Origin: DAINRZ01 sp964634885
GTDB lineage: Bacteria; Bacteroidota; Ignavibacteria; Kapaibacteriales; UBA2268
DNA length: 24,842 nt
Reading direction: 5' to 3'
Assembly (NCBI GenBank): GCA_964634885.1
Contig: CAZWLN010000064.1
Location: 1 to 24,842 of the forward strand
Shown: positions 6,881 to 16,117 of the stretch, one piece after another
How positions within the stretch are numbered: the stretch's first letter is position 1
How the letters are laid out: each line of letters starts with the position of its first letter
Made by a program: the position numbers and the translations under genes
The notes under the pieces: generated by a model
Told to the model about the DNA's origin: nothing
Database searches by the model: none
The model's input: the letters and a program-made list of their open reading frames with translations, nothing else

Positions 6881-9630
6881 TGGTTCTGGTAAGAGTTGCC
6901 GGTGGCCGATGTAAACCCAACGTAGGCCCACTCGTCTTCGGTAAGATCCAGCAACTTTGACAGGTCGGTATTGTTAATTACAATGACAGGACGGCCGTAT
7001 TGACCCTGTATCCTGCTTAGGAAAACCCTCAGGGCTCCTTCCTGTACATTATAATCTATTCTCGAATAATATATTGCAGCGCTGTCCATTACCAGTATTT
7101 TGCTTATTATACCAAGTTCTGCCCCTGATTGATGATTCGAGGAATTAGGTTCCTTTCCTTTCGACATTACTGCAATGTGGTTCCCGTTGGGATCGCCAAG
7201 GTTTTCGATCTGCTTCCCGTCATTGCCGAAAAGGTCAAATTCCACAGCCAGGCTGTTGGGTATCGGGTCGTAGCCGATTCTGCCGCCGATGTCTCCTATT
7301 GCCCGTGCATCATGGTTCTGAATCACAAACGCCAGGCCGTCGGCTCCGGGACAACTGCTGTCCGCTTGTACATCGTTTACTCCTCCGGTCAAACGGAAAG
7401 AGAATTCCGTTGAAAATCCGTTCTTAACGGGCATCCGGTCCTTGTACCAGGCAGCCCCTACCCTTTTATCCACAGATTCTGTAAGCCGTATTTTTGTGTT
7501 GTTCTTTTGTGCATTACCGGCGTAGTTGATGTTAGCGTCGTCTGAGAAACTTGTGTACTCGAATCCTGTTTCGTCGCAGCTATCTTTGGGTATTGTATTT
7601 TGCAACCCAAATTCCAGGAAATAGCCTTCGGTAGGATTAATTAAGGTATTCTTTAAGGCATCATTTGTAATAACGATATCTTTACTGTCAGTATATCCAC
7701 CGATACATAAATTACCATTTGATCTGAAACACAATGAACACCCGCTTTCCCTTGATCCACCGCCAATATATGTGGAATACAAACATTTGCCGGTTTGATC
7801 CAGTACCAGGACAGACAAATCGCCGTTTCCCAATTGAACATTCCTGATTGCATCATGAGTTGTATAATAGTCAGTACAAGTAGTAAAATGGGCATAACCA
7901 ATATTATTGTTTTTATCAACAGCCAATCTTTTTTGTGTCAAATCCATACCATTCATATTATCATCCGATCCACCGAAGTATGTTCCCCACACCAGGGTAC
8001 ATGATTGATCAAGTTTACAAATAAACTGATCATTAATACCAATCAGCATTTCCTGGAATGCACCTTTAGAAACATTTAGATCAAAACTGGATGTAAGGCC
8101 TCCGATGATTATATTATCCTCATTGTCTATCGCAAGGTCATATATGGCATCATCTTTACTCCCACCAAAATAATTGGACCATGATACATTGAAATTACTG
8201 TCGAATTTTACTAAAAAACCTTCATAAGTACCCCCCATTATACTGTCATTGCTGTTTTTTAAGGGATAGTCTTTGCTGTTAGTAAATCCACCAACAATAA
8301 TGTTACCATCACCATCAATTCCAATTCCATATGCTACTTCATTTCCACTTCCACCCCAATAAGTTGAATAGGCCAAATTCTTATTATTATCAAATTTTAC
8401 TATGACTGCATCTTGGACTTCGGAAAGAGTATCCTTTGCCGCATTTATTGTTACCGGAAAACTATCGTCACTGGTTGCTCCACACATATATATACTTCCT
8501 TGCACATCACATCTTATTTTTAAAAAATAATTACTATGATCTCCACCGAAATACGTCAGGTATGTTTTATAACCGTCACTTGAAAAGTTACCGAAACACC
8601 CAATTTCACTATTATTTGTCAGTTTAATTTTTTTAAATGCGTCCTCCGACACCGGATAATTTATACTGCGTGTATATCCACAAAACCAGACAGAATTATT
8701 TTTTGCAACATCTACCGAATAAATTAGATCATAATCATCGCCCCCAATATAGGTACACCAAAGCAAATTATGATTTGTATCTAATTTCAAAAGTGCTTGA
8801 TCAATTAATCCATTGTTATTTTTTTGATAGCAACCTTCTGTTACCGGAAAATCCATGCTTCTTGTTATCATACCTAAAATTGTATTATCTTCACTGTCAA
8901 CGCCAATATCCATTATCTCATCAGAATCTGTCCCGCCAATATAGCTTGCCCAGACAACATTACTGTTAAAACCCAATGATACATCTTTTTTCTCTTTGCC
9001 GGTATTTGCTTTATGATAATCACTCATATACTCTACCAGACAACAACCCTCCAGTTTCTTTTCCCTGATTACGGATAATATCTCATCGTATAGCTGATGT
9101 GCGCGGCCATCATTGATTGCATTATTAAGGCTTATTACTAATTTCCCCTGCCTGACGGACAACTGCATTCCGACACCTTCGGCCAGGTCAGGGTAGTCGA
9201 TTGCCGCATAAGCAGGGACATTAACAATTCCATCCTTACATTGCGGCTGGTAGTAATTAAAATAGCACAGTTGTTTGCCGGTAAACTCATGATGGGCTTC
9301 AGCCATGCCAGGCACCGGAAGGTCGGTACGGGTAACGGTACATACGGAGCTTTCTTCCCTGCCAAAGCCCTCAACCAGTCGAGCGCCGTAAAAAGCACTC
9401 GTTGCAGGCCGCTCGCCACCTTCGACACGAACGAAACTCAGGCCCGAATCAGTGACATAGACGGTATTCCCCTCAATCGCAGCATAGCAGATGACATCTT
9501 TCCTGGCCTTCTTGTCGAAGTCTGCAATCTGTCCCTGGTTTCTAATGAAGAAATCACCAAAGGAATAGACTGGCAGCGAAAAGATTAATACAAAAAACAA
9601 TAATGTGAATGCTTGTAAAGATAGTTTCAT
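6571..9630 (-). CDS. SBBP beta-propeller / L-type lectin / T9SS-sorted surface protein (copy 2)
   Basis: Predicted secreted protein of 1,019 residues with the same plan as its neighbours. Signal peptide 1-23 (ends VYS), N-terminal domain starting 'FFIRNQGQIADF', seven SBBP blades from about 224 to 670, lectin domain 680-920 and sorting domain 948-1019 starting 'LYPNPVEDY'. All seven blades keep a 'Y/F-x-G-G' signature, so this is one of the most regular propellers in the array. The lectin domain keeps 'GADGLAFVIQN', 'AVEFDLFGN' and 'DPNGNH'. Start ATG at 9630 (MKLSLQ) is preceded by GAGAAAAGAG, at best a weak ribosome site. The 5' leader shares CAGATAYATGAG with two other copies. The lectin region is close to copy 1, whereas the sorting domain and stop region are close to copy 3. 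Confidence 0.95.
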   Translation of the reverse strand: MKLSLQAFTLLFFVLIFSLPVYSFGDFFIRNQGQIADFDKKARKDVICYAAIEGNTVYVTDSGLSFVRVEGGERPATSAFYGARLVEGFGREESSVCTVTRTDLPVPGMAEAHHEFTGKQLCYFNYYQPQCKDGIVNVPAYAAIDYPDLAEGVGMQLSVRQGKLVISLNNAINDGRAHQLYDEILSVIREKKLEGCCLVEYMSDYHKANTGKEKKDVSLGFNSNVVWASYIGGTDSDEIMDIGVDSEDNTILGMITRSMDFPVTEGCYQKNNNGLIDQALLKLDTNHNLLWCTYIGGDDYDLIYSVDVAKNNSVWFCGYTRSINYPVSEDAFKKIKLTNNSEIGCFGNFSSDGYKTYLTYFGGDHSNYFLKIRCDVQGSIYMCGATSDDSFPVTINAAKDTLSEVQDAVIVKFDNNKNLAYSTYWGGSGNEVAYGIGIDGDGNIIVGGFTNSKDYPLKNSNDSIMGGTYEGFLVKFDSNFNVSWSNYFGGSKDDAIYDLAIDNEDNIIIGGLTSSFDLNVSKGAFQEMLIGINDQFICKLDQSCTLVWGTYFGGSDDNMNGMDLTQKRLAVDKNNNIGYAHFTTCTDYYTTHDAIRNVQLGNGDLSVLVLDQTGKCLYSTYIGGGSRESGCSLCFRSNGNLCIGGYTDSKDIVITNDALKNTLINPTEGYFLEFGLQNTIPKDSCDETGFEYTSFSDDANINYAGNAQKNNTKIRLTESVDKRVGAAWYKDRMPVKNGFSTEFSFRLTGGVNDVQADSSCPGADGLAFVIQNHDARAIGDIGGRIGYDPIPNSLAVEFDLFGNDGKQIENLGDPNGNHIAVMSKGKEPNSSNHQSGAELGIISKILVMDSAAIYYSRIDYNVQEGALRVFLSRIQGQYGRPVIVINNTDLSKLLDLTEDEWAYVGFTSATGNSYQNHDILSWKFCPKPTDSQQTDVEEETPVNSSGLVLYPNPVEDYLSVNAGETGDRLVICDLMGREVKSVMVEGSAGIDVSGLPRGCYIVRVLSERMQKFSGTFVKK
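7313..7435 (-). repeat. 123-bp perfect repeat shared with 4164-4286
   Basis: Partner of the identical tract in copy 1. It codes for the 'FSFRLTGG' to 'FVIQN' part of the copy 2 lectin domain. Confidence 0.95.
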
Positions 9631-9694
9631 ACTCTTTTCTCATATATCTGATACAAGAATAATTCCACTTTCAGGGAATTTTCAATTCTTAATA

Positions 9695-10045
9695 TTTAGT
9701 GACACATGAAAGAGCAAAAGGTCTCAATTATTTTTTCATTTTTTTACAAATGTACCAGAATATTTTTGCATTCTTTCGCTGAGAACCCTTACAATGTAGC
9801 ATCCACGAGGCAGTCCAGATACGTCTATCCCTGAACTGCCTTCCACCGTCAGGCTTTTCACTTCCCTGCCCATCAGGTCACAGATTACCAGCCTGTCACC
9901 CGTTTCACCGGCATTGACACTAAGATAATCTTCGACAGGGTTGGGATACAAAACCAATCCGGAACTGTTGACCGGAGATTCTTCTTCCACATCTGTCTGC
10001 GGCGAGTCGGTCGGCTTAGGGCAGAACTTCCACGACAGTATGTCA
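9695..10045 (-). repeat. Near-identical block shared with 6530-6880
   Basis: Partner of the block at 6530-6880. It includes the spacer upstream of copy 2, the stop codon of copy 3 at 9736 and the sorting-domain coding region. The 3,165-bp offset equals the stop-to-stop distance of copies 2 and 3, so the duplicated unit contains both gene and spacer. Confidence 0.9.
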
Positions 10046-12765
10046 TGATTCTGGTAGGAGCTGCCTGTTGCAGAAGTAAATCCCACATATGCCCATTCGC
10101 CTTCGTAGAGGTCAAGAAGTTTTGCAAGGTCGAGATTCCTGATTTCAACGAAGGGATTGTTGAATAAGTCCCTGGTTTTACTCAGATAGACCCTTAAGAC
10201 AGCTTCTTTAATATTGTAATCAATCTTTGAGTAATAAACAGTAGCGTTTGACAACAATTCGAAAATTTCGCATCTTTTCCCGAGTTCTGCTCCCGAAGAG
10301 TGATTGGACGAATTGGCCTCTTTACCTTTTGACATCACGGCAATATGGTTGCCGTTCGGATCTCCGAGACTTTCAATCTGGTTCTCGTCGTTGTCGAACA
10401 GGTCAAATTCGACTGCCAGGCTGTTCGGTACCGGGTCGTAGCCAATTCGCCCGCCCGGCAAACCGACAGCTTTTGTGTCATTGTTCTGTATTACAAAAGC
10501 CAGGCCGTCGGCTCCGGGACAGCTGCTGTCCGACTGGGTACCGTTCTCCCCATCTGTCATCCTGAAGGAGAACTCCGTCGTAAAACCGTTCTTAACGGGC
10601 ATCTGGTACTTGTACCAGGCAGCACCCACCCTGTTAACATCAGATTCGGTAAGCCTTATGTTTGTGTTTTCCCTGCGTGCCTTACCGGTGTAGCTGATGT
10701 TAGCGTCGTCAGTGAAATCCGTGTACTCAAAACCTGTCTCGTCGCAGCTGTCTTTAATTGACGAATAGTCGATGCCCAGTTCCATAATGTAATTATCAGT
10801 ATTACTTCTGAAGGTTTTCTGGAAAGCGTTGTCTGTAACAATATTATCCGGGCTCCAGGTATAGGCCGTTACAAGGAAGTTGTTACGGGAATTGAATGCC
10901 AGTTCTCCGTTCAAATCATCATTAGTGCCGCCAATATAAGTTGCATAGACAAACCCGCCTTTTTCATCGAGTACCAGCAGGTAAATGTCCACCCCTCCGA
11001 CCTTATTTCTATGCAGGGAAGAATCGGTTGTCTTTAAATTATCGTCTCTCGTACTCGTCAGGACTGCAACACTGTTGTACGTATCCACGGCAACACCACC
11101 CAAATATGTCGATATGGAAATAATGGTATCAACAGATTCTGTAAAAGTACTCCACAGAAGCTTCCCGCTATTATCCAGTTTCACAATGAAGTATTCGGCA
11201 GGGCCTGAGAAATTTTCTTTGAAAGCCCCTTTCGTTGTCAGGAAATCATTACTTTTCGTCAATCCCTGTATAATCGGGTTTCCTCTCCTGTCGATAGTAA
11301 GTGCGGTATTGTATTCAGGTTCCTTTCCACCATAATATGTTGACCAAAGAATGTTCATATTATTATCAAACTTGGTAATAAATATATCATCATTACTATA
11401 AGGCTGAATCTGGTTCTTCAATGGATAGTCATCGCTCAGGGTTTTCCCTGAAACAAACAGATTACCTGTCTTGTCAGATTCGATACAGAAGCAGTCGTCA
11501 TCATTGCTGCCTCCCCAATAGGTAGAATATATCCTGTTATAATCCTTGTCATATTTGACAATAAAACCGTCACTTTTACCTGAAAGAGAATCCCTGAACG
11601 GATTGCCGAGGACAGGGAAATACCGGCTGCTGGTAGAACCGCAAAAAAAGGCATTGCCTGACTTGTCGATTGTAACGTCATACATCACTTCGCTTCCTTC
11701 GCCACCATAGTATGAAAGATAGTTTAAATGGCCTTCGAACGAGATGTTACCCAAAAATGCCTCCTGGTACCCGCCATTGATTTTTTTCTGGAATGCATTA
11801 TTTGTAACAGGAAAATCATAGCTGAAAGTATTGCCGCAGAACCAAACGGATGCATCGGCAGGTGACACTTTTATAGCTTCGTTTACATCCTCATAGTATC
11901 CTCCGATGTATGTACCCCACAATAGCTGATGGTCAGATGTAAATTTGATGATAAACAGATCGAATGAACCTGACCTGGACTTCTGGAAGCAGCCTTCAGT
12001 TGTCGGGAAATCGAGGCTTCCTGTGTACCCCCCGAGAATGATATTGTCTTCTTCATCCGTATCTATGGAAATATCCCGTTCACCGCCCATTCCACCAAGA
12101 TAGCTGGCCCAGACAACGTTATCATTGAAACCTGAAGTACCGTCTTCTGTACCCAACCGGCAAAATGCATTATTATCATCCATCGCGGAATTCACAATGC
12201 AGCTTTTCTCCAGTTTCCTTTCCTTAATGCCGTCCTGTATTGTCTTGCATATTTCCCGAATATGTAAATTCCGGCTGTCGCCATTCAGTTTCAACACCAG
12301 TATCCCGTCGTGAACGGACATCTGCAAACCGACACCTTCGGCCAGCTCAGGATAGTCAATGATACTGTACGCTGAAACGTTGTCAATCCCATCCTTGCAG
12401 TGTGGGAGATAGTAATTGAAGTAACAAGGGAGGGAATTCAGGTAATGAGGCCTTGCAGCAGACAAACCGGGAATCGGCAGATCGATGCGGGTAACGCTGA
12501 TCGACCCGTCCTGCTCACTTTCCTGCAGCTTTTGCCGTTTTACCTCACTCTTGTCGTCGATGCCGACAAAACTGACGCCAGAATTTGTTACATAGACTGT
12601 ATAGCCATTAATAGCTGCATAGCACAGGACATCGCTCCTTGTCTTCCTGTCATAATCCACTACCTGCCCGCGGTTCTCAATGAAGAAACCACCAAAAGAC
12701 CTAACTGTAGAAGAGAAGAAAAAAATAACAAGAAATACAACCAAAACCCGAAAAGAATTTTTCAT
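9736..12765 (-). CDS. SBBP beta-propeller / L-type lectin / T9SS-sorted surface protein (copy 3)
   Basis: Predicted secreted protein of 1,009 residues. Signal peptide 1-23 (ends VRS), N-terminal domain starting 'FFIENRGQVVDY', seven SBBP blades about 218-660, lectin domain 670-910 and sorting domain from about 937 ('LYPNPVEDY'). The sixth blade is aberrant: it opens 'LWSTFTESV' with no G-G pair. A frame-consistent GTG at 12777 would add four residues, but ATG at 12765 lies five bases after AGGA, gives a clean signal peptide (MKNSF) and is preferred. The lectin metal/sugar residues are intact ('GADGLAFVIQN', 'AVEFDLFDN', 'DPNGNH'). The lectin domain resembles copy 4; the 3' end is nearly identical to copy 2. 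Confidence 0.95.
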   Translation of the reverse strand: MKNSFRVLVVFLVIFFFSSTVRSFGGFFIENRGQVVDYDRKTRSDVLCYAAINGYTVYVTNSGVSFVGIDDKSEVKRQKLQESEQDGSISVTRIDLPIPGLSAARPHYLNSLPCYFNYYLPHCKDGIDNVSAYSIIDYPELAEGVGLQMSVHDGILVLKLNGDSRNLHIREICKTIQDGIKERKLEKSCIVNSAMDDNNAFCRLGTEDGTSGFNDNVVWASYLGGMGGERDISIDTDEEDNIILGGYTGSLDFPTTEGCFQKSRSGSFDLFIIKFTSDHQLLWGTYIGGYYEDVNEAIKVSPADASVWFCGNTFSYDFPVTNNAFQKKINGGYQEAFLGNISFEGHLNYLSYYGGEGSEVMYDVTIDKSGNAFFCGSTSSRYFPVLGNPFRDSLSGKSDGFIVKYDKDYNRIYSTYWGGSNDDDCFCIESDKTGNLFVSGKTLSDDYPLKNQIQPYSNDDIFITKFDNNMNILWSTYYGGKEPEYNTALTIDRRGNPIIQGLTKSNDFLTTKGAFKENFSGPAEYFIVKLDNSGKLLWSTFTESVDTIISISTYLGGVAVDTYNSVAVLTSTRDDNLKTTDSSLHRNKVGGVDIYLLVLDEKGGFVYATYIGGTNDDLNGELAFNSRNNFLVTAYTWSPDNIVTDNAFQKTFRSNTDNYIMELGIDYSSIKDSCDETGFEYTDFTDDANISYTGKARRENTNIRLTESDVNRVGAAWYKYQMPVKNGFTTEFSFRMTDGENGTQSDSSCPGADGLAFVIQNNDTKAVGLPGGRIGYDPVPNSLAVEFDLFDNDENQIESLGDPNGNHIAVMSKGKEANSSNHSSGAELGKRCEIFELLSNATVYYSKIDYNIKEAVLRVYLSKTRDLFNNPFVEIRNLDLAKLLDLYEGEWAYVGFTSATGSSYQNHDILSWKFCPKPTDSPQTDVEEESPVNSSGLVLYPNPVEDYLSVNAGETGDRLVICDLMGREVKSLTVEGSSGIDVSGLPRGCYIVRVLSERMQKYSGTFVKK

Positions 12766-12770
12766 AAATT

Positions 12771-12774
12771 TCCT
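12771..12774 (-). promoter_or_regulatory. Shine-Dalgarno-like AGGA deciding the start of copy 3
   Basis: On the minus strand GTGAGGAAATTT immediately precedes ATG at 12765, placing AGGA five bases before it. The upstream GTG (12775-12777) is best read as part of this leader, not as the start. Purine-rich sites of this quality are not seen before the other copies. Confidence 0.5.
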
Positions 12775-12870
12775 CACTTTACTTATACATCAAATGCCAA
12801 ACCACAACCTCTTGCAGCTCAAGCCTCATTAGAGACAAAAAAATATTGAAAGTGTGACAATAATTCTGTA

Positions 12871-15800
12871 TTATTTTATTATTATCAAGGCAGAGGCACT
12901 TTCTCCATCATCGTAGAAAACTGTTACAATGTAACATCCACGAGGCAGCGCCGATACGTCTATCCCCGCACTGCCTTCCACCGTCACGCTTTTCACTTCC
13001 CTGCCCATCAGGTCATAGATTACCAGCCTGTCACCCGTTTCACCGGCATTGACACTAAGACAATCTTCCACAGGGTTGGGATACAAAAGCAAATCCCCAC
13101 TATTGCCCGAATTTTCCTCTTCCACATCTGTCTGCTGCGAGTCGGTCGGCTTAGGGCAGAACTTCCACGACAGTATGTCATGGTTCTGGTAGGAGCTGCC
13201 GGTAGCAGAAGTAAAACCTGCGTAGGCCCATTCGCCTTCGGAAAGGTCAAGCAGTTTTGCAAGGTCGAGATGCCTGACAATTATAGCCGGATTGCTAAAA
13301 GTATTTATATTTTTATTTATATATACTCTGAGTTCTTCATCCTGGCTGCTGTAATCAATTTTTGAATAATACACCGTAGAATTGGATTCAAAATTCACTA
13401 TGTTGGCTGAGAATCCGAGTTCTCCCCCTGAGCCATGATTCGAAGAATTGGGTTCCTTTCCTTTCGACATTACTGCAATATGGTTTCCGTTGGGGTCATT
13501 CAGCGACTCAATCTGGTTCTCATCATTGTCGAACAGGTCGTATTCGACAGCCAGGCTGTTCGGTACCGGGTCGTAGCCGATTCGGCCGCCCGGCAAACCG
13601 ACAGCTTTCATGTCTTTGTTCTGAATTACAAACGTCAGGCCGTCGGCGCCGGGACAACTGCTGTCCGACTGTACGCCGTTCACTCCTTCACTCATCCTGA
13701 ATGAGAATTCCGTCGTAAAGCCGTTCCTGACAGGCATCCGGTACTTGTACCAGGCAGCCCCCACCCTGTTAACATCAGATTCGGTAAGCCTTATGTTTTT
13801 GTTGTCCCTGCGTGCTTTACCGGCGTAGCCGATGTTAGCGTCGTCTGTGAAATCCGTGTACTCAAAACCGGTTTCGTCGCAGCTGTCTTTTTCAGGAATA
13901 TCCGAAGGGCCGAACTCCACAAAGAAACCGTCGTTCACACCATGAAGAGTATCCTGGAAAGCGTTGTTCGTTACATACAGGTTTTGACTGCATGTTGAAC
14001 CTGCCAGCAAGAGGCTGTTTAACGAATTGAAAGCCAGGTCAAAGCACAGATCGTCAGCCGATCCACCGAAATAGGAGGAGTAGAGATATTGGCCTTCTTT
14101 GTTAAGAAAAAGAAGAAAGACATCGTTACTTCCTTTGTTTGTTTTCTGGATAGCGGTGTCTGAAACCATAAGGCCGGATAATTTCGTTGAATGGCCAAGG
14201 GCAATATTCCCGTTCCGGTCAATGGCAGAAGCAATTGTTTTGGTACTAAGATATCCTGCCAAAGATGCGCTGTCTGATACATTGTGAAAATCATTGCAAA
14301 AGCTATTCCACAACACATTACAGTCCGGGTCCAGTTTCAGAAGGAAGCGGGATTGTCCTGCTACCGGCTTTGTCTGGTAAGCTCCTGTAGTAATTTTCAA
14401 ATCGGAAGACGAAGTGTAGCCGTCAACATATATATTATTGTCCTTGTCAACCAGGACATTAGTAGCATAATCGTAAGCAGAACCACCGTAGTATGTTGAC
14501 CAGATGATATTGAATTGCGGGTCAAGTTTAATGATAAATTCATCGCTGTATTCATTCTTTTTGGGCTGGAGCGCTTTCCTGACAGGAAGATCAATACTTT
14601 CGGTCGAACCTGCAATAATGATATTTCCCTGGATATCGACAGCAATACCTCTACAAAACTCCTTGCCATTACCCCCTATAAGAGTAGCATATTCCCGTTG
14701 ATAGTTCTTGTTGAATTTAACTAATGCAATCTGAGTATAGAGTTGGTAATTGGTAGTTTGGGGTGTAACCGGGAAATCAGGGCTGTTGGTTTCACCGCAG
14801 ACATAGACATTGTCGTTGTCGTCGCACATGACATCATGGAAATCCTCATTAGCTTGACCACCATAGAATGTAAGGTAATTCCTGTATCCCTGGGCCGATA
14901 TATTACCGATTATTCCATCAAAGAAATGACCACCCGGTACCTTCTGGAATGCATCATCCGTGACTGGTAATCTGTTTGTGTCTTTATGTATTGTAGTGCT
15001 TGTGCCAAAAAGTATTTGTACTTTTGTAGAGCCACAGAACCAGATTGAATTGTTGCCGTCAATTTCCAGTTCACTCAGCAATTCGGCCTTGTTACCGCCG
15101 ATGTAAGTACACCACAGCAGTTTGTGGCTTGAGTCGAATTTGGCAAATACAATATCCCAATTTATTGTTATAGTATCCATCTCTTTACGGGGATCAATCC
15201 TGAACATACTATCCTGGAAACAGCCGGCGGTTACCGGGAAATCGAAGCTGGCAGTCTGTCCTCCGATGATTATGTTGTCATCTGCGTCAACACCGGCTGC
15301 TATGGAGTAATCCCTTGAAGATCCGCCAAAATAGCTCGACCACATTATATCATCGTTGAATCCCTGGAGATTGTCTCTCTTTTGTTTCCCCAGGTTGGTC
15401 TGCTCTTCTCCGCTGTACTCCACAATGCAGGTGTTTTCCAGGTTTCGGGCAATTACACGGGCATTAATGTCGTTGAAAAGACTTACACGGCTGCTGTTGT
15501 TCTCTCCGTATATTCCAATCACCATTTTCCCCTGCCTGATTGACAACTGCACACCAGTGCCTTCCTGCAGTCCGGGATAGTCAACGGTTTTGAAGGCTGT
15601 TACATTCGTGATGCCGTCTTTACATTGCGGCAGGTAGTAATTGAAGTAGAAGTCTTCCCTGTCCAGGAAGCGGTGCCTTGAAGAAGCAAGAGCCGGAAGG
15701 GGCAGGTCAATGTGTGTAACTGTACACATAATATCAGCCGGAGCAGAGACATCAGTTTTAAGGGAGTTGAACGGATAGTTTTTGACGGCTTGTAAGCCAT

Positions 15801-16014
15801 CCTTTTCAACGCTGACGAAACTGACGCCACGATCTGTTACATAGGCAATACAGCCGTTTAAATTACCATAGCAAAGGACGTCTATCCTTGTCTTCTTGTC
15901 GTAATCAACTACCTGGCCGCGGTTCTCAATGAAAAATCCTTCGGTAGTACCTGCCATTGAAGCTGAAATGCAGGAAGAAAAAACGACAGCAAGAACAACA
16001 AACCACTTTTCCAT
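12871..16014 (-). CDS. SBBP beta-propeller / L-type lectin / T9SS-sorted surface protein (copy 4)
   Basis: Predicted secreted protein of 1,047 residues. Signal peptide about 1-21 (ends SMA); the Cys at 15 is not in a good lipobox. N-terminal domain starts 'GFFIENRGQVVDY'; seven SBBP blades span about 223-695; lectin domain 708-948; sorting domain from about 976 ('LYPNPVEDC'). It is about 30-35 residues longer than copies 1-3 because of two insertions in the early propeller: one near 266-290 ending in 'INWDIVFAKF', one near 325-352 containing 'STTIHKDTNR'. Blade six opens 'LWNSFCNDF', lacking the G-G pair. The metal-site strand reads 'AVEYDLFDN', with Tyr where most copies have Phe, a change seen also in copies 5 and 7. 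The C-terminal tail ends 'ALIIIK' instead of the usual FVKK or FIKK. Confidence 0.94.
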   Translation of the reverse strand: MEKWFVVLAVVFSSCISASMAGTTEGFFIENRGQVVDYDKKTRIDVLCYGNLNGCIAYVTDRGVSFVSVEKDGLQAVKNYPFNSLKTDVSAPADIMCTVTHIDLPLPALASSRHRFLDREDFYFNYYLPQCKDGITNVTAFKTVDYPGLQEGTGVQLSIRQGKMVIGIYGENNSSRVSLFNDINARVIARNLENTCIVEYSGEEQTNLGKQKRDNLQGFNDDIMWSSYFGGSSRDYSIAAGVDADDNIIIGGQTASFDFPVTAGCFQDSMFRIDPRKEMDTITINWDIVFAKFDSSHKLLWCTYIGGNKAELLSELEIDGNNSIWFCGSTKVQILFGTSTTIHKDTNRLPVTDDAFQKVPGGHFFDGIIGNISAQGYRNYLTFYGGQANEDFHDVMCDDNDNVYVCGETNSPDFPVTPQTTNYQLYTQIALVKFNKNYQREYATLIGGNGKEFCRGIAVDIQGNIIIAGSTESIDLPVRKALQPKKNEYSDEFIIKLDPQFNIIWSTYYGGSAYDYATNVLVDKDNNIYVDGYTSSSDLKITTGAYQTKPVAGQSRFLLKLDPDCNVLWNSFCNDFHNVSDSASLAGYLSTKTIASAIDRNGNIALGHSTKLSGLMVSDTAIQKTNKGSNDVFLLFLNKEGQYLYSSYFGGSADDLCFDLAFNSLNSLLLAGSTCSQNLYVTNNAFQDTLHGVNDGFFVEFGPSDIPEKDSCDETGFEYTDFTDDANIGYAGKARRDNKNIRLTESDVNRVGAAWYKYRMPVRNGFTTEFSFRMSEGVNGVQSDSSCPGADGLTFVIQNKDMKAVGLPGGRIGYDPVPNSLAVEYDLFDNDENQIESLNDPNGNHIAVMSKGKEPNSSNHGSGGELGFSANIVNFESNSTVYYSKIDYSSQDEELRVYINKNINTFSNPAIIVRHLDLAKLLDLSEGEWAYAGFTSATGSSYQNHDILSWKFCPKPTDSQQTDVEEENSGNSGDLLLYPNPVEDCLSVNAGETGDRLVIYDLMGREVKSVTVEGSAGIDVSALPRGCYIVTVFYDDGESASALIIIK

Positions 16015-16049
16015 ATGTTCTCAATTATTTATGTATAATAAATCAAAGA

Positions 16050-16063
16050 CTTTTTTAAAAAAG
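16050..16063. repeat. Perfect A/T palindrome upstream of copy 4
   Basis: CTTTTTTAAAAAAG is a perfect 14-bp palindrome 36 bp upstream of the ATG at 16014. It has no loop and is low in complexity, so it may be a protein site, a DNA-bending A-tract or chance. No promoter consensus was found with it. Confidence 0.3.
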
Positions 16064-16117
16064 CTCAGATCATATATTCATAAACAATTCAAACAGGAAA
16101 AAGTTACACCTATAAGG

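Noticed and set aside
12871..16014. Copy 4 as a lipoprotein because of an early Cys in the signal peptide
   Set aside because: The sequence around Cys15 (FSSC) is a poor lipobox and a standard signal peptidase site (SMA) follows.
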